A stretch of 64,000 nt of DNA from an uncultured Pontibacter sp. (lineage in GTDB: Bacteria; Bacteroidota; Bacteroidia; Cytophagales; Hymenobacteraceae): NCBI GenBank assembly GCA_947499125.1, contig CANMMP010000001.1, forward strand, positions 62,001-126,000. Direction: 5' to 3'. Of the stretch, positions 43,182-52,146 are shown in pieces; position 1 is the first letter of the stretch; every line of letters begins with the position of its first letter. Under the pieces are notes generated by a model. It was not told the DNA's origin and did not search any database. It saw nothing but the letters and a program-made list of their open reading frames with translations. The translations under genes were made by a program, and so were the position numbers.

Positions 43182-43802
43182 ATGGCAGGACTACAGGCAG
43201 AGGAACTTTCCAACGGGTTTTTAAAGAACTTTATCACTGAAACTGTCTTTCTGATAGACGAAGATAAAGCCATGCCTGTTCCGGAAACTAAGGTAACTGA
43301 GGTACAAGCTGAAAGAACTCCTATAGTTGAACCAACTGAGACTCCGGAAAGTATAAAGCCTACTCCTGCTTTACCTAAAATTCCTAAGCCCGAAGCAGTA
43401 GCTGCAACATCAAACTATAAAGTTATAGGGCAAAACCAGAAAGGTATAACTATACTAGTTACATTACCAGCCAGTGAATTTATGGCATTGCCTGGTTTGC
43501 AGTTTTTACAAAAGATATTGACAGCAATTGGTTTAAAGCCTGATGATGTCGCTTATGTAAACAACTTGTCGGGTGCTAATGCTGTTTTCGAGGACCTGCA
43601 GCAAACTTTACAGGTAAATTACATTCTTAGCTTTGCCAGCCGTGTTGAGTCTAACCTGCCGCACGAGAAGTTTACCTTATATAATCCTGTTACGCTTGGC
43701 ACGGTGCCGATTGTTTTCTCGCATGCCTTAGCTGACCTCGAGAATGACCAGGTAAAGAAAAAGCTGTTGTGGGAAGCTCTTCAAAAGACATTCTTGAACT
43801 GA
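43182..43802 (+). CDS. conserved-looking hypothetical protein, possible replication accessory
   Basis: A 206-residue cytoplasmic protein. An N-terminal segment (MAGLQAEELSNGFLKNFITETVFLI) leads into a Pro/Glu/Thr linker (~30-75) and a compact alpha/beta domain (~80-206: GITILVTLPASEFMALPGLQFLQKILTAIGLKPDDVAYVNN, then LENDQVKKKLLWEALQKTF). The 'GLKPDDV' and 'KKKLLWEALQ' pieces recall the small DNA polymerase III psi (HolD) group, but the resemblance is too short to assign. It is tightly linked to the thioesterase gene (6-bp gap). Confidence 0.6.
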   Translation: MAGLQAEELSNGFLKNFITETVFLIDEDKAMPVPETKVTEVQAERTPIVEPTETPESIKPTPALPKIPKPEAVAATSNYKVIGQNQKGITILVTLPASEFMALPGLQFLQKILTAIGLKPDDVAYVNNLSGANAVFEDLQQTLQVNYILSFASRVESNLPHEKFTLYNPVTLGTVPIVFSHALADLENDQVKKKLLWEALQKTFLN

Positions 43803-43856
43803 GAATTTTAGAATTATTGGATCCCTCAAATCCAGAGTGATATTGAATAGATATGT

Positions 43857-43887
43857 AGAGGCGCAATATTTTGCGCCTCTTTTTTTC
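43857..43887. terminator. AGAGRCGCAA-type hairpin, copy 2, with T-run
   Basis: AGAGGCGCAA-tatt-TTGCGCCTCT followed by seven T. Compared with 41043-41066, one stem pair changes from A-T to G-C on both arms, a compensatory change. Confidence 0.82.
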
Positions 43888-43914
43888 GTCTAAACCTCTT
43901 ATACTATAAAAACA

Positions 43915-43941
43915 AAAGACGCAACATGATGCTGCGTCTTT
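43915..43941. terminator. related hairpin, copy 3, facing the TlpA gene
   Basis: AAAGACGCA-9 nt-TGCGTCTTT. It lies 24 bp beyond the stop of the minus-strand TlpA gene and can terminate it (poly-T on that strand). Confidence 0.7.
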
Positions 43942-43965
43942 CTAATATTCCGAGTTATTAAAATC

Positions 43966-45081
43966 TTAGTTAAGAACCTCAGCCAATTTATCTTCTAGGG
44001 CTTTTCCACGCAGGTTCTTGGCAATAATCCGACCTTCTTTGTCCAACAGCATCGTTTGCGGGATGGCAGTGATATTATAAATACCGGCAGCAGCACTTTC
44101 CCAACCTTTCAGGTCAGATACATGCGGCCAAGTAAGTTTATCGTCTGCAATCGCTTTTAACCACTTTTCACGGTTCTGGTCCAGCGATACACCGAAAATT
44201 TCGAAGCCTTTGTCTTTATACTGGTTGTACATGCGAACCACATTCGGGTTTTCTTTACGGCATGGTCCGCACCAGCTCGCCCAGAAATCGATCAGGACAT
44301 ACTTACCACGTAATGATGATAACGACGCAGTTCCACCATCCGGAGTAGGTAATGTAATTTCGGGAGCAATACTGCCCACAGCCGTACTACGTGACTCCTT
44401 TAGTTTATCTACTAACTGCTTTGTGTACTTAGATTCCGGCATATGCTTCTTATAAAGTGTTGCCATACTATCGGCAAAAGCAAAATCAGAAGCAGGATCG
44501 ATAAGTGTTAAGGTACCAAAAGCAGAAACTATAGAATTGGGGTGTTTCGCCAGGAAATCCTTTACACTAAACCGCAACTTTTCATACTCAGCCTGAAGGT
44601 TAGTCATTTCTCTGGTATCGCCTTTCTGGCTGGCCTGCGCAAAACGTTGTTGCAATTCCATTTCCTTAGCCTGGTTCTCATTCACCAGTTTATTTAATTC
44701 CTGGAAAAGCTGAGAATCTTCAGAGCCTTCAATTTTAGAAGTCCCGTTCAGGTCGCTGGCATTGGCTTCAACATTAATTTCATCGCCTTTTCCAAGCACC
44801 AGGATCACGCCATCACGCTCATCAAGCGTAATGCGATAAAGCGATGGCTCTGATAGCGATCCGGTAAACGTAAAGGTGCCGTCTTCTTTCAGTTCAGCAG
44901 TATCGCGGGGCAAAAACTGCTGATCACCCAACTCAAAAAGGTAAACTTCCTTTACAGCAGCGTTATTCAGTTTGCCGTTTATAGTATAACCGTCAGCGCC
45001 GGCAGTCTCTGTTTTATCGCTTTGGCATGATGCCAGCAGTGCTAAACCTGATGCCACCGCGATGTATTTTAAATTCTTCAT
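43966..45081 (-). CDS. TlpA-like thiol-disulfide lipoprotein with DUF4369 domain
   Basis: A 371-residue lipoprotein from ATG 45081; the open frame continues upstream but would hide the signal. The lipobox is LLASC (Cys19). The N-terminal DUF4369 beta domain (~30-130) has YTINGKL, VKEVYLFELGDQQFLPRDTAELKEDGTFTFTG and SLYRITLDER. A helical linker leads to a C-terminal AhpC/TSA thioredoxin domain (~235-371) with FWASWCGPCRKENPNV (Cys271, Cys274) and the cis-Pro region NITAIPQTMLLD. It probably keeps periplasmic or outer-membrane protein thiols in the right state. The partner is unknown. Confidence 0.9.
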   Translation of the reverse strand: MKNLKYIAVASGLALLASCQSDKTETAGADGYTINGKLNNAAVKEVYLFELGDQQFLPRDTAELKEDGTFTFTGSLSEPSLYRITLDERDGVILVLGKGDEINVEANASDLNGTSKIEGSEDSQLFQELNKLVNENQAKEMELQQRFAQASQKGDTREMTNLQAEYEKLRFSVKDFLAKHPNSIVSAFGTLTLIDPASDFAFADSMATLYKKHMPESKYTKQLVDKLKESRSTAVGSIAPEITLPTPDGGTASLSSLRGKYVLIDFWASWCGPCRKENPNVVRMYNQYKDKGFEIFGVSLDQNREKWLKAIADDKLTWPHVSDLKGWESAAAGIYNITAIPQTMLLDKEGRIIAKNLRGKALEDKLAEVLN

Positions 45082-45218
45082 ATCTCTAATTTTGAGCTCC
45101 AAGGTTAAGCAGACCATAAGGCTGCAGCAATCCCTATACTTTCGTAACCGACGAAAGACAGGTTGCAACAGGTATAAAACCAGTTACGTCTGACCTATAC
45201 CTGCCGGTTCAAGAAAGA

Positions 45219-46676
45219 TCAGGCACTCAAACGATCACGCAGTACTTTGTTGGCCAGTTTCGGGTCGGCTTTGCCTTTAGTTTTTTTCATGATCTCACCC
45301 ATAAACATGCCGATCAGGCTTTGCTTACCTGCTTTATACTCTTCCACTTTCTGCGGATTTTCAGCCAGCACTTCTGCCACCACGGTCTCCAGCGAGCCTT
45401 CATCTGACTCCTGAAGCAGGTTTTGCTCTTCGGCTACCTGGTGCGCCGGTATGCCCGGATTTTCCAGCATATAAGGGAATATCTTCTTAGAAGCAACAGA
45501 ATGGCTTACCTTGTTCTCGTCCACTAAAGCAATGATCTCTGCAATGCTGTGCGGCTGCAGCGGGAAATCCTTCATGTGCAGCTGCAGCTCGTTCAGGTAC
45601 GATTTTACCGGCCCCATTACCCAGTTAGAAGCCGCTTTATAGTTGGTTGTGTACTTGCAAAGCTCAGCAAAGTATAACGCCACTTCTTTGGCATCGGTCA
45701 GTACGTTTGCATCATATTCCGGCAGGCAATACTCTTGGGTAAAGCGCTTGTATAGTTCCTGCGGCAGGCTCGGCATTGTTTCTTTAATGCGCTCCAGCCA
45801 CTCCTGCTCAATAACCAACGGTGGCAGGTCAGGCTCCGGGAAGTAACGGTAATCATTCAAAGTCTCCTTAGAACGCATGGCCGTCGTTGTACCCGTGTTG
45901 GCATCGAAGTTTCTGGTTTCGCCGTCTACTGTGCCGCCATTCTCCAGCACCATAATCTGGCGCTCAATCTCGTGCTCAATAGCGCGCTGCACGTTACGGA
46001 AGGAGTTCATGTTCTTCACTTCCACCTTCGTACCCCACAGCGGAGAGTCTTTTAGCATTACAGAGATGTTGGCATCGCAACGTAGTGAGCCTTCCTCCAT
46101 GTTACCGTCGCAAATATCCAGGTACTTTACTAAGCGCTTTATCTCAGTCAGATAGTTATAAGCTTCTACAGAATCACGAATATCCGGTTCCGACACGATC
46201 TCGATAAGAGCAACACCTGCACGGTTAAAGTCAACCAGCGTTTCGGTCTCACCAGCTAAGTGCATCGATTTGCCGGCATCTTCTTCCATGTGAATGCGAG
46301 TGATACCAATGCGCTTATCATTGTCTTCAGCATCTTTTACAACTATATGACCGGCCGTACAAACAGGTGTTTTATCCTGCGTGATCTGGTAGCCTTTCGG
46401 AAGATCGGGATAGAAGTAGTTTTTACGGGCGTAGATGTTGTAGCGCGTAATGTTGCAGTTGGTAGCCAAGCCCATCTTCACGGCCATCTCTACAACTGTT
46501 TTGTTAATGCGCGGCAACGTACCCGGGTGACCCAATGTGATAGCGCTAAGGTTGGTATTTGGTAGCATACCATATTCCGTTGAGTCAGAGCTATAAGCCT
46601 TACTCTCTGTTAGCAACTGCGCATGCACTTCTAGACCGATGATCGCCTGGTATTTATTTCTGATTGATTCTTCCAT
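45219..46676 (-). CDS. gatB: Asp-tRNA(Asn)/Glu-tRNA(Gln) amidotransferase subunit B
   Basis: The tRNA-binding and kinase subunit of GatCAB, which amidates mischarged Glu-tRNA(Gln) or Asp-tRNA(Asn). The 485-residue product shows YQAIIGLEVHAQLLTESKAYSSDS, HPGTLPRINK, RKNYFYPDLPKGYQITQ, HMEEDAGKSMH, DFNRAGVALIEIVSEPDIR and EGSLRCDANIS. The C-terminal YqeY-like tail ends in GKADPKLANKVLRDRL. It starts 14 bp downstream of alaS, so both tRNA-charging genes are likely one operon. GatA and GatC are not in the window. Confidence 0.97.
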   Translation of the reverse strand: MEESIRNKYQAIIGLEVHAQLLTESKAYSSDSTEYGMLPNTNLSAITLGHPGTLPRINKTVVEMAVKMGLATNCNITRYNIYARKNYFYPDLPKGYQITQDKTPVCTAGHIVVKDAEDNDKRIGITRIHMEEDAGKSMHLAGETETLVDFNRAGVALIEIVSEPDIRDSVEAYNYLTEIKRLVKYLDICDGNMEEGSLRCDANISVMLKDSPLWGTKVEVKNMNSFRNVQRAIEHEIERQIMVLENGGTVDGETRNFDANTGTTTAMRSKETLNDYRYFPEPDLPPLVIEQEWLERIKETMPSLPQELYKRFTQEYCLPEYDANVLTDAKEVALYFAELCKYTTNYKAASNWVMGPVKSYLNELQLHMKDFPLQPHSIAEIIALVDENKVSHSVASKKIFPYMLENPGIPAHQVAEEQNLLQESDEGSLETVVAEVLAENPQKVEEYKAGKQSLIGMFMGEIMKKTKGKADPKLANKVLRDRLSA

Positions 46677-46689
46677 TGATTTTTAATGA

Positions 46690-49326
46690 TTATCCATTAA
46701 TCATTGATTTCACTAACTCTACTGCCTTACCTGGTACAGCCTGCAAGCCTGAGGCATCTTTACCGCCAGCTGTAGCATAGAATGGCTGACCGCCGCCACC
46801 GCCTTTTATTTCTTTGGCAAGTTCACGCACCATCTGGCTGGCATTCAGATTTCTGTCAGCAACCAGGTTATCTGATAACATTACCGCGATCTGTGGTTTG
46901 CCGTCAATTTCTGCAGCCAGTACCAATATAAGATTATCAACAACCTGTCGCATATCGAAAGCCAGCTTTTTCAGGTGATCTGCGTTGCTTACTTCTACCT
47001 GTTCAGCTACTAAATTCACACCATCCATTTGCTGTGCTTTCTGGGCTAAGATATCTTTCAGGCCGCTTAGCTGCTTCAGTTCGAATTGCTCCAGTTGCTT
47101 CTGGAGGGCTTTGTTATCGTCTTGTAACTTCTGCACGGCTCCCGACACATTGCTTTGCGTGTTCAGCACTTCGCGTACAGCATGCAATTCATCTAACTGT
47201 GCTTGTACAAAGTCTTCTGCAAGTGTAGCAGTTACGGCTTCAATACGGCGAACACCAGCAGCTACAGAGCTTTCAGAAACTATTTTAAAATAACCGATCT
47301 CGCCTGTATTATAAACGTGCGTGCCACCGCAAAGCTCTACCGAATGTTCACGGTCGAAAGTGATCACGCGAACATACTCGCCATACTTTTCACCGAACAG
47401 GGCGGTTGCTCCCATTTCTTTTGCTTCGGCAATTGGTACGTAACGCTGCTCTTCCAGTGGAATGCTCTGGCGCACGCGCTCGTTCACGATGTGCTCTATC
47501 TCACGGATCTGTGCATCTTCTACTTTTGCAAAATGCGAGAAGTCGAAACGGAGTACTTTTTCGTTTACCAAAGAGCCTTTCTGCTGCACATGCTCACCTA
47601 AAACTTTACGTAAAGCGGCATGCAGTAAGTGCGTAGCTGAGTGGTTCTTACGGATATAGTTGCGGCGCTCAAAATCTATCTCACTACGGAAAGCAGCTTC
47701 GATGTTTTGAGGCAGCTTAGCCGCGATATGAAGTATAAGATCGTTCTCTTTCTTCGTGTCCAGGACTTCGACCTGCTCAGCATCAGAGATCAGATAACCA
47801 ATATCACCAACCTGGCCACCACTCTCCGCATAGAAAGGAGTTCTGTCAAGCACGATATGATACTCGCTCTTGTTTTTGGTCTTCACCTGACGGTAACGCA
47901 CGATGTGTGAGTCAGAAACATTGCAATCGTAGCCCACAAACTCAGTAGTTACATCCGGCTGAACTATAACCCAGTCGCTTTGCTCCGAAGCCGATGCGTT
48001 GCGCGAACGGTTCTTCTGCTGCTCCATCTCCACGCCAAATCCAGCTTCGTCCACAGTCAGGCCTTTTTCACGGGCAATCAGGGCAGTCAGGTCCAGCGGG
48101 AAACCGAAGGTATCGTATAGTTCGAAAGCAGTTTTGCCATCGATGGTATTGTTGTTCTCTTTGAATTTAGCTTCCAGCGCATCCAATCGCTTCAGACCAT
48201 TCTCCAGCGTGCGCAGGAAAGCGTTCTCTTCTTCTTCGATCACTCGCTGCACAAAGCTCAGCTGCTGCTTCAGTTCCGGGAAAACGGTTTCCATTTGGTT
48301 GGCCAGAACCGCAGCTAATTTGTACAGGAACGGCTTCTTGAAATCTAGGAAAGTGAAGCCATAACGCACCGCGCGGCGCAGGATACGACGGATTACATAA
48401 CCAGCCTTGTTGTTGGATGGCAGCTGTCCATCGGCAATAGTAAAGGCAATGGCACGGATGTGGTCAGAGATTACACGAATGGCAATGTCTGTCTTTTCGT
48501 TCTCACCATACACTACACCAGCTTCTTTGGCGACAAACTGTATCAGCGGCTGGAAAACGTCGGTATCATAGTTGGAACGCTTGCCCTGTATAGCCATGCA
48601 CAAACGCTCGAAGCCCATACCAGTATCTACGTGCTGTGCAGGCAGTTTTACCAGCGAGCCATCGGCCAGGCGGTTAAACTCCATGAATACGTTGTTCCAG
48701 ATCTCGACAACCTGCGGGTGATCGTTATTCACTAAGGACTTCCCGTCAACCTGCGCGCGTTCTTCATCCGTACGTAGGTCCACGTGAATCTCTGAGCAAG
48801 GACCACACGGACCAGTATCGCCCATCTCCCAGAAGTTGTCCTTCTTGTTACCCATCAGGATACGATCTTCTGCGATCATAGATTTCCAGATATTGAACGC
48901 ATCCTGGTCCATTGGCAGGTTATCTTTATCATCTCCCTGGAAAACGGAAACATACAGCCTGTCTTTTGGCAGTTTGTATACTTCGGTAAGCAGTTCCCAC
49001 GACCATTCCAGCGCATCTTTTTTAAAGTAATCGCCAAACGACCAGTTGCCCAGCATCTCGAACATGGTGTGGTGGTAGGTGTCGTAACCTACTTCTTCCA
49101 GGTCGTTGTGCTTGCCGCTTACGCGAAGGCATTTCTGGGTGTCGGCGATGCGCTTATAAGGCGCAGGCTTGTTGCCTAAAAAGTAGTCTTTGAAAGGGGC
49201 CATACCCGAGTTGATAAACATCAGGGTTGGGTCGTCTTTAACCACGATCGGTGCAGAAGGCACGACCTGGTGTTGCTTGGAAGCGAAGAAATCCAGGAAC
49301 TTTTGTCTTATCTCAGCTGAGTTCAT
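46690..49326 (-). CDS. alaS: alanyl-tRNA synthetase
   Basis: Charges tRNA-Ala. The full-length 878-residue class II synthetase has the N-terminal MNSAEIRQKFLDFFASKQHQVVPSAP, FINSGMAPFKDYF, KCLRVSGKHNDLEEVG, the GDTGPCGPCSEIH loop and the GMGFERL motif. The editing domain has HSATHLLHAAL (HxxxH) and CGGTHVYNTGEIG, which complete the zinc/editing site. The C-Ala region has a coiled coil (~710-760) and KGGGGGQPFYATAGGKD. It heads the alaS-gatB operon. Confidence 0.98.
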   Translation of the reverse strand: MNSAEIRQKFLDFFASKQHQVVPSAPIVVKDDPTLMFINSGMAPFKDYFLGNKPAPYKRIADTQKCLRVSGKHNDLEEVGYDTYHHTMFEMLGNWSFGDYFKKDALEWSWELLTEVYKLPKDRLYVSVFQGDDKDNLPMDQDAFNIWKSMIAEDRILMGNKKDNFWEMGDTGPCGPCSEIHVDLRTDEERAQVDGKSLVNNDHPQVVEIWNNVFMEFNRLADGSLVKLPAQHVDTGMGFERLCMAIQGKRSNYDTDVFQPLIQFVAKEAGVVYGENEKTDIAIRVISDHIRAIAFTIADGQLPSNNKAGYVIRRILRRAVRYGFTFLDFKKPFLYKLAAVLANQMETVFPELKQQLSFVQRVIEEEENAFLRTLENGLKRLDALEAKFKENNNTIDGKTAFELYDTFGFPLDLTALIAREKGLTVDEAGFGVEMEQQKNRSRNASASEQSDWVIVQPDVTTEFVGYDCNVSDSHIVRYRQVKTKNKSEYHIVLDRTPFYAESGGQVGDIGYLISDAEQVEVLDTKKENDLILHIAAKLPQNIEAAFRSEIDFERRNYIRKNHSATHLLHAALRKVLGEHVQQKGSLVNEKVLRFDFSHFAKVEDAQIREIEHIVNERVRQSIPLEEQRYVPIAEAKEMGATALFGEKYGEYVRVITFDREHSVELCGGTHVYNTGEIGYFKIVSESSVAAGVRRIEAVTATLAEDFVQAQLDELHAVREVLNTQSNVSGAVQKLQDDNKALQKQLEQFELKQLSGLKDILAQKAQQMDGVNLVAEQVEVSNADHLKKLAFDMRQVVDNLILVLAAEIDGKPQIAVMLSDNLVADRNLNASQMVRELAKEIKGGGGGQPFYATAGGKDASGLQAVPGKAVELVKSMING

Positions 49327-49503
49327 CTATGATTATTAAGCCTTTAGATACTATCTGCTATACTTGTTGTTTAAGAACAAAAAATATAGAATTTTTGCCT
49401 TTCAGAAGCACGAATAATTTTCGCGTTCCGGTAAGCCAATTACAAGCAAAAGTAGCATATTTTAGCTGTAAACAGTAACATCTGGCCAAAATTAACTGTG
49501 CAG

Positions 49504-49515
49504 AAACTATAGTTT
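49504..49515. promoter_or_regulatory. perfect 12-bp palindrome upstream of merR
   Basis: AAACTATAGTTT, 12 bp before the merR ATG. It is one full copy of the window-wide AACTATAGTT motif, so its position here may be chance rather than an operator. Confidence 0.3.
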
Positions 49516-49527
49516 AGCCATAGCCTT

Positions 49528-49875
49528 ATGCCTTATAAAGAAAAAGAAATAGAGAAACAGTACTACACCATTGGTGAAGTTGCCGCGATGTTTGATGTTG
49601 CGGCGTCGCTTATACGCTTCTGGGAGACTGAATTTGAGCAGCTCCGCCCGAAGAAAAACAAGAAAGGTAACCGCCAGTACACCAAGCAGGACATTGAAAC
49701 GCTTCGCTCAGTTTACCACCTGGTAAAAGAGCGTGGCTATACGATTCAGGGTGCTAAGGACGTGATGAAGCACAAATCAGTGCAGACCAAGGACAAGATG
49801 GAGATCATCGATTCGCTGGAGAAAGTGCGGTCTTTCCTGGTTGGTATTAAAAATCAGTTGAACACTAAAGCATAA
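49528..49875 (+). CDS. MerR-family transcriptional regulator
   Basis: A 115-residue protein with an N-terminal MerR winged helix (~12-80): YYTIGEVAAMFDVAASLIRFWETEFEQLRPKKNKKGNRQYTKQDIETL. A short helical tail with a dimerisation helix follows. It lacks a C-terminal effector domain and any cysteine metal site, so its signal is not evident. The same compact form is common in Bacteroidota. It lies 21 bp upstream of dprA and is divergent from alaS. Confidence 0.9.
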   Translation: MPYKEKEIEKQYYTIGEVAAMFDVAASLIRFWETEFEQLRPKKNKKGNRQYTKQDIETLRSVYHLVKERGYTIQGAKDVMKHKSVQTKDKMEIIDSLEKVRSFLVGIKNQLNTKA

Positions 49876-49896
49876 AAGCTGCGTATTTCCCTAACC

Positions 49897-51018
49897 ATGG
49901 GAGATAACCAGAACCTCTACGAAGTAGCTTTAACCCAACTGTATGGTGTTGGCCCGCAGATAACCCGCCAGCTGGTAAGTTACTGTGGTTCGCCGAAGGC
50001 TGTATTTCATGCGCCACCAGGCAAACTGCAGAAAATTCCGGGAATTGGACCGGTTGCTTACAAAAACATTACCCAAGGCGGTAAAGCTGCTTTACTGCAG
50101 GCCGAAGAACTGCTAAAAAAAGCAGAAGAGCATGACGTTCAATTGCTTTTCTATACATCTCCTAAATACCCTGACAGGCTGAAGCAAATAGCAGATGCTC
50201 CTACCCTTTTATACTTCCGTGGAAACGGCAACCTAAACCAGCGCCGAATTATTTCTATAGTTGGAACGCGACAGGTTAGCAACTATGGCCAGGCGATGAC
50301 GGAGAAGATTGTGGCTGATCTGGCTCCTTATAATGTGCTTATAGTTAGCGGACTGGCTTATGGTATCGATATAGTTTCTCATAGAGCAGCGTTGCAGGTG
50401 GGTTTGCCAACTATAGGCGTAATGGCCAGCGGACCAGAAATCATTTACCCGGCCGTGCACCGCAAGTATGCCGAGCGCATGCTAACCCAGGGTGGCTTGC
50501 TCTCAGAAAACACCTTCGGTACCAAACCAGATGCACCTCGTTTCCCGGCACGTAACCGCATTATTGCCGGCATGAGCGACTGTACTATAGTTGTGGAAGC
50601 AACCCTGAAAAGCGGCACACTCATAACTGCTGACTTAGCCCATGGCTATGACAAAGAAGTAATGGCTGTGCCAGGCAATGTCACTTCTCCAGTTTCCGAA
50701 GGCCCTAATCACCTTATCAAAAATCATAAAGCAGCTATTTATACTTCGGTGCAGGATCTGGTAGAATTACTGAACTGGGACCTGGAAGATGAAACGGAGG
50801 CCAGGAAACTCAAAAACCAGATTTTCTCACCGAAAGACTACACACCAGATGAACTTAAAGTGCTACATCTTTTACAGCAAACCCAGGACGAGCACATGGA
50901 CAACATCAGTTGGAAAACCCAGATTCCGGTAAGTATGCTGGCCTCGGTTTTGCTGACCTTAGAGTTTAAAGGTATGGTAAAGGCAATGCCGGGTAAACGG
51001 TTTGGGTTGATAAGGTAA
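49897..51018 (+). CDS. dprA: DNA-processing protein DprA (Smf)
   Basis: Binds incoming single-stranded DNA during natural transformation and loads RecA. The 373-residue product has an N-terminal helix-hairpin-helix/SAM-like part (LTQLYGVGPQITRQLV, IPGIGPVAYKNI). The Rossmann core is IVGTRQVSNYGQAM, IVSGLAYGIDIVSHRAAL, TIGVMASGPEIIYP, FPARNRIIAGMSDCTIVVEATLKSGTLITADLA and AVPGNVTSPVSEGPNHLI. A C-terminal winged-helix DML1 domain completes it. Present also in bacteria not known to be competent. Confidence 0.95.
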   Translation: MGDNQNLYEVALTQLYGVGPQITRQLVSYCGSPKAVFHAPPGKLQKIPGIGPVAYKNITQGGKAALLQAEELLKKAEEHDVQLLFYTSPKYPDRLKQIADAPTLLYFRGNGNLNQRRIISIVGTRQVSNYGQAMTEKIVADLAPYNVLIVSGLAYGIDIVSHRAALQVGLPTIGVMASGPEIIYPAVHRKYAERMLTQGGLLSENTFGTKPDAPRFPARNRIIAGMSDCTIVVEATLKSGTLITADLAHGYDKEVMAVPGNVTSPVSEGPNHLIKNHKAAIYTSVQDLVELLNWDLEDETEARKLKNQIFSPKDYTPDELKVLHLLQQTQDEHMDNISWKTQIPVSMLASVLLTLEFKGMVKAMPGKRFGLIR

Positions 51019-51048
51019 TGCTGTTCCTTGTCCGGAACCCATCCTGCT

Positions 51049-51132
51049 GCGGACTTCCGTGTCCGCGTAACATATAAAAGGGGACAAGGATGTCCCCGGC
51101 AGTTTGCTTTCAGACTTTGAAGTCCGAAAGAG
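51049..51132. repeat. extragenic hairpin repeat, copy 2 (three hairpins)
   Basis: GCGGAC/GTCCGC (51049-51066), GGGGACA-agga-TGTCCCC (51080-51097) and CTTTCAGACT/AGTCCGAAAG (51107-51130, one mismatch). The last two match the element at 11129-11182 in order and spacing. The rest of the 51019-51267 gap holds no gene. Confidence 0.72.
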
Positions 51133-51267
51133 CAGAGTAAACAGGCCAGAGTCCGCTGGCAACTCACACTCGCTGGACGTGAGCAAGGGCCCTTGATTCA
51201 ATTGCAATTTTGCTTTCAGGAATTAAAAAACTCTTAACTTTCAACTCTTAACTCTTAACTAAGCCAA

Positions 51268-52083
51268 ATGCTGCTTTACAACGGCGACTTTATACCTGAA
51301 TCTGAACTGCGATTGCCCTTAACGAACAGGGCTTTTCAGTATAATGACGGTTTTTTTGAGACGGTTATAATTGCAAACGAGAAACTGCGTTTCTGGAATG
51401 ACCACAAATTGCGGATGCTAGCAGCAGCTAAAGCTCTAAAGCTGGAACTACCCCAAACTATAGTATCCGGTGAGTTAGAAGAAAAGCTACTGCAACTGGC
51501 GGAGCATAATAATGCTACAAACTATGGCAGGTTAAAACTTAAACTATGGCGGAGTGGCGGCGGACTTTATACTCCCGATACTAACATTGCAGACTGGCTG
51601 GCAACTATAACTCCGTCTACTCCAACTATAACTTCTCCTCTACACATCGGCATCTGCGAAACTGTAACTACAAACTATAGCCCTTTCTCTTTTTTTAAAG
51701 GACCAAATGCATTGCTTTATGTAATGGCCGGTGTTGAGAAAAAGGAAAAAAGAATGGACGATATGCTCTTGCTTAACAAGCAAAAGCAGGTTTCGGAGCT
51801 TATCTCTTCCAATATTTTCTGGGTAAAAAACCGGGAGCTCTACACACCTGCCCTGGAAACTGGCTGCGTAAACGGTATAGCCCGCACAAACATTATACGC
51901 TGGTGCAAAAAAGCCGGAATCAAAGCCAGAGAAGTATACTTTAGTACAGAAGCGCTGTTTCAGGCAAATGTCGTTTTTAGCGCTAACGTAACAGGCATCA
52001 GAAGTATAAACCAGATAGGTGAGCAAAGTATAAACACAGACGATGCATTTCTGGCTGAAGTGCGACAGGCACTGGGTTTTTAG
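51268..52083 (+). CDS. pabC: class IV PLP aminotransferase, aminodeoxychorismate lyase-like
   Basis: A 271-residue fold-type IV PLP enzyme. It has MLLYNGDFIPESELRLPLTNRAFQYNDGFFETVIIAN at the start, RLKLKLWRSGGGLY, the catalytic-lysine region (GPNALLYVMAGVEKKEKRMDDMLLLNKQ), EL(I)SSNIFWVKN and ETGCVNGIARTNII. It is closest in look to 4-amino-4-deoxychorismate lyase (folate route), but branched-chain or D-amino-acid transaminases share the fold. The gene symbol is therefore tentative. A hairpin terminator follows at once. Confidence 0.78.
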   Translation: MLLYNGDFIPESELRLPLTNRAFQYNDGFFETVIIANEKLRFWNDHKLRMLAAAKALKLELPQTIVSGELEEKLLQLAEHNNATNYGRLKLKLWRSGGGLYTPDTNIADWLATITPSTPTITSPLHIGICETVTTNYSPFSFFKGPNALLYVMAGVEKKEKRMDDMLLLNKQKQVSELISSNIFWVKNRELYTPALETGCVNGIARTNIIRWCKKAGIKAREVYFSTEALFQANVVFSANVTGIRSINQIGEQSINTDDAFLAEVRQALGF

Positions 52084-52098
52084 TTACCGGAATAAAAG

Positions 52099-52137
52099 AA
52101 GCCTGCAGCTATACTTTTATCATATAACAGCAGGCTT
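52099..52137. terminator. hairpin between convergent genes
   Basis: AAGCCTGC/GCAGGCTT, a perfect 8-bp stem with a 23-nt AT-rich loop, between pabC and the SusC-like gene. Confidence 0.6.
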
Positions 52138-52146
52138 ATAGGTTTA

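Noticed and set aside
45082..45168. 29-residue extension of the TlpA lipoprotein
   Set aside because: It would bury the lipoprotein signal; the lipobox starts from ATG 45081.
47203..47601. 132-codon plus-strand frame
   Set aside because: Antisense to alaS.
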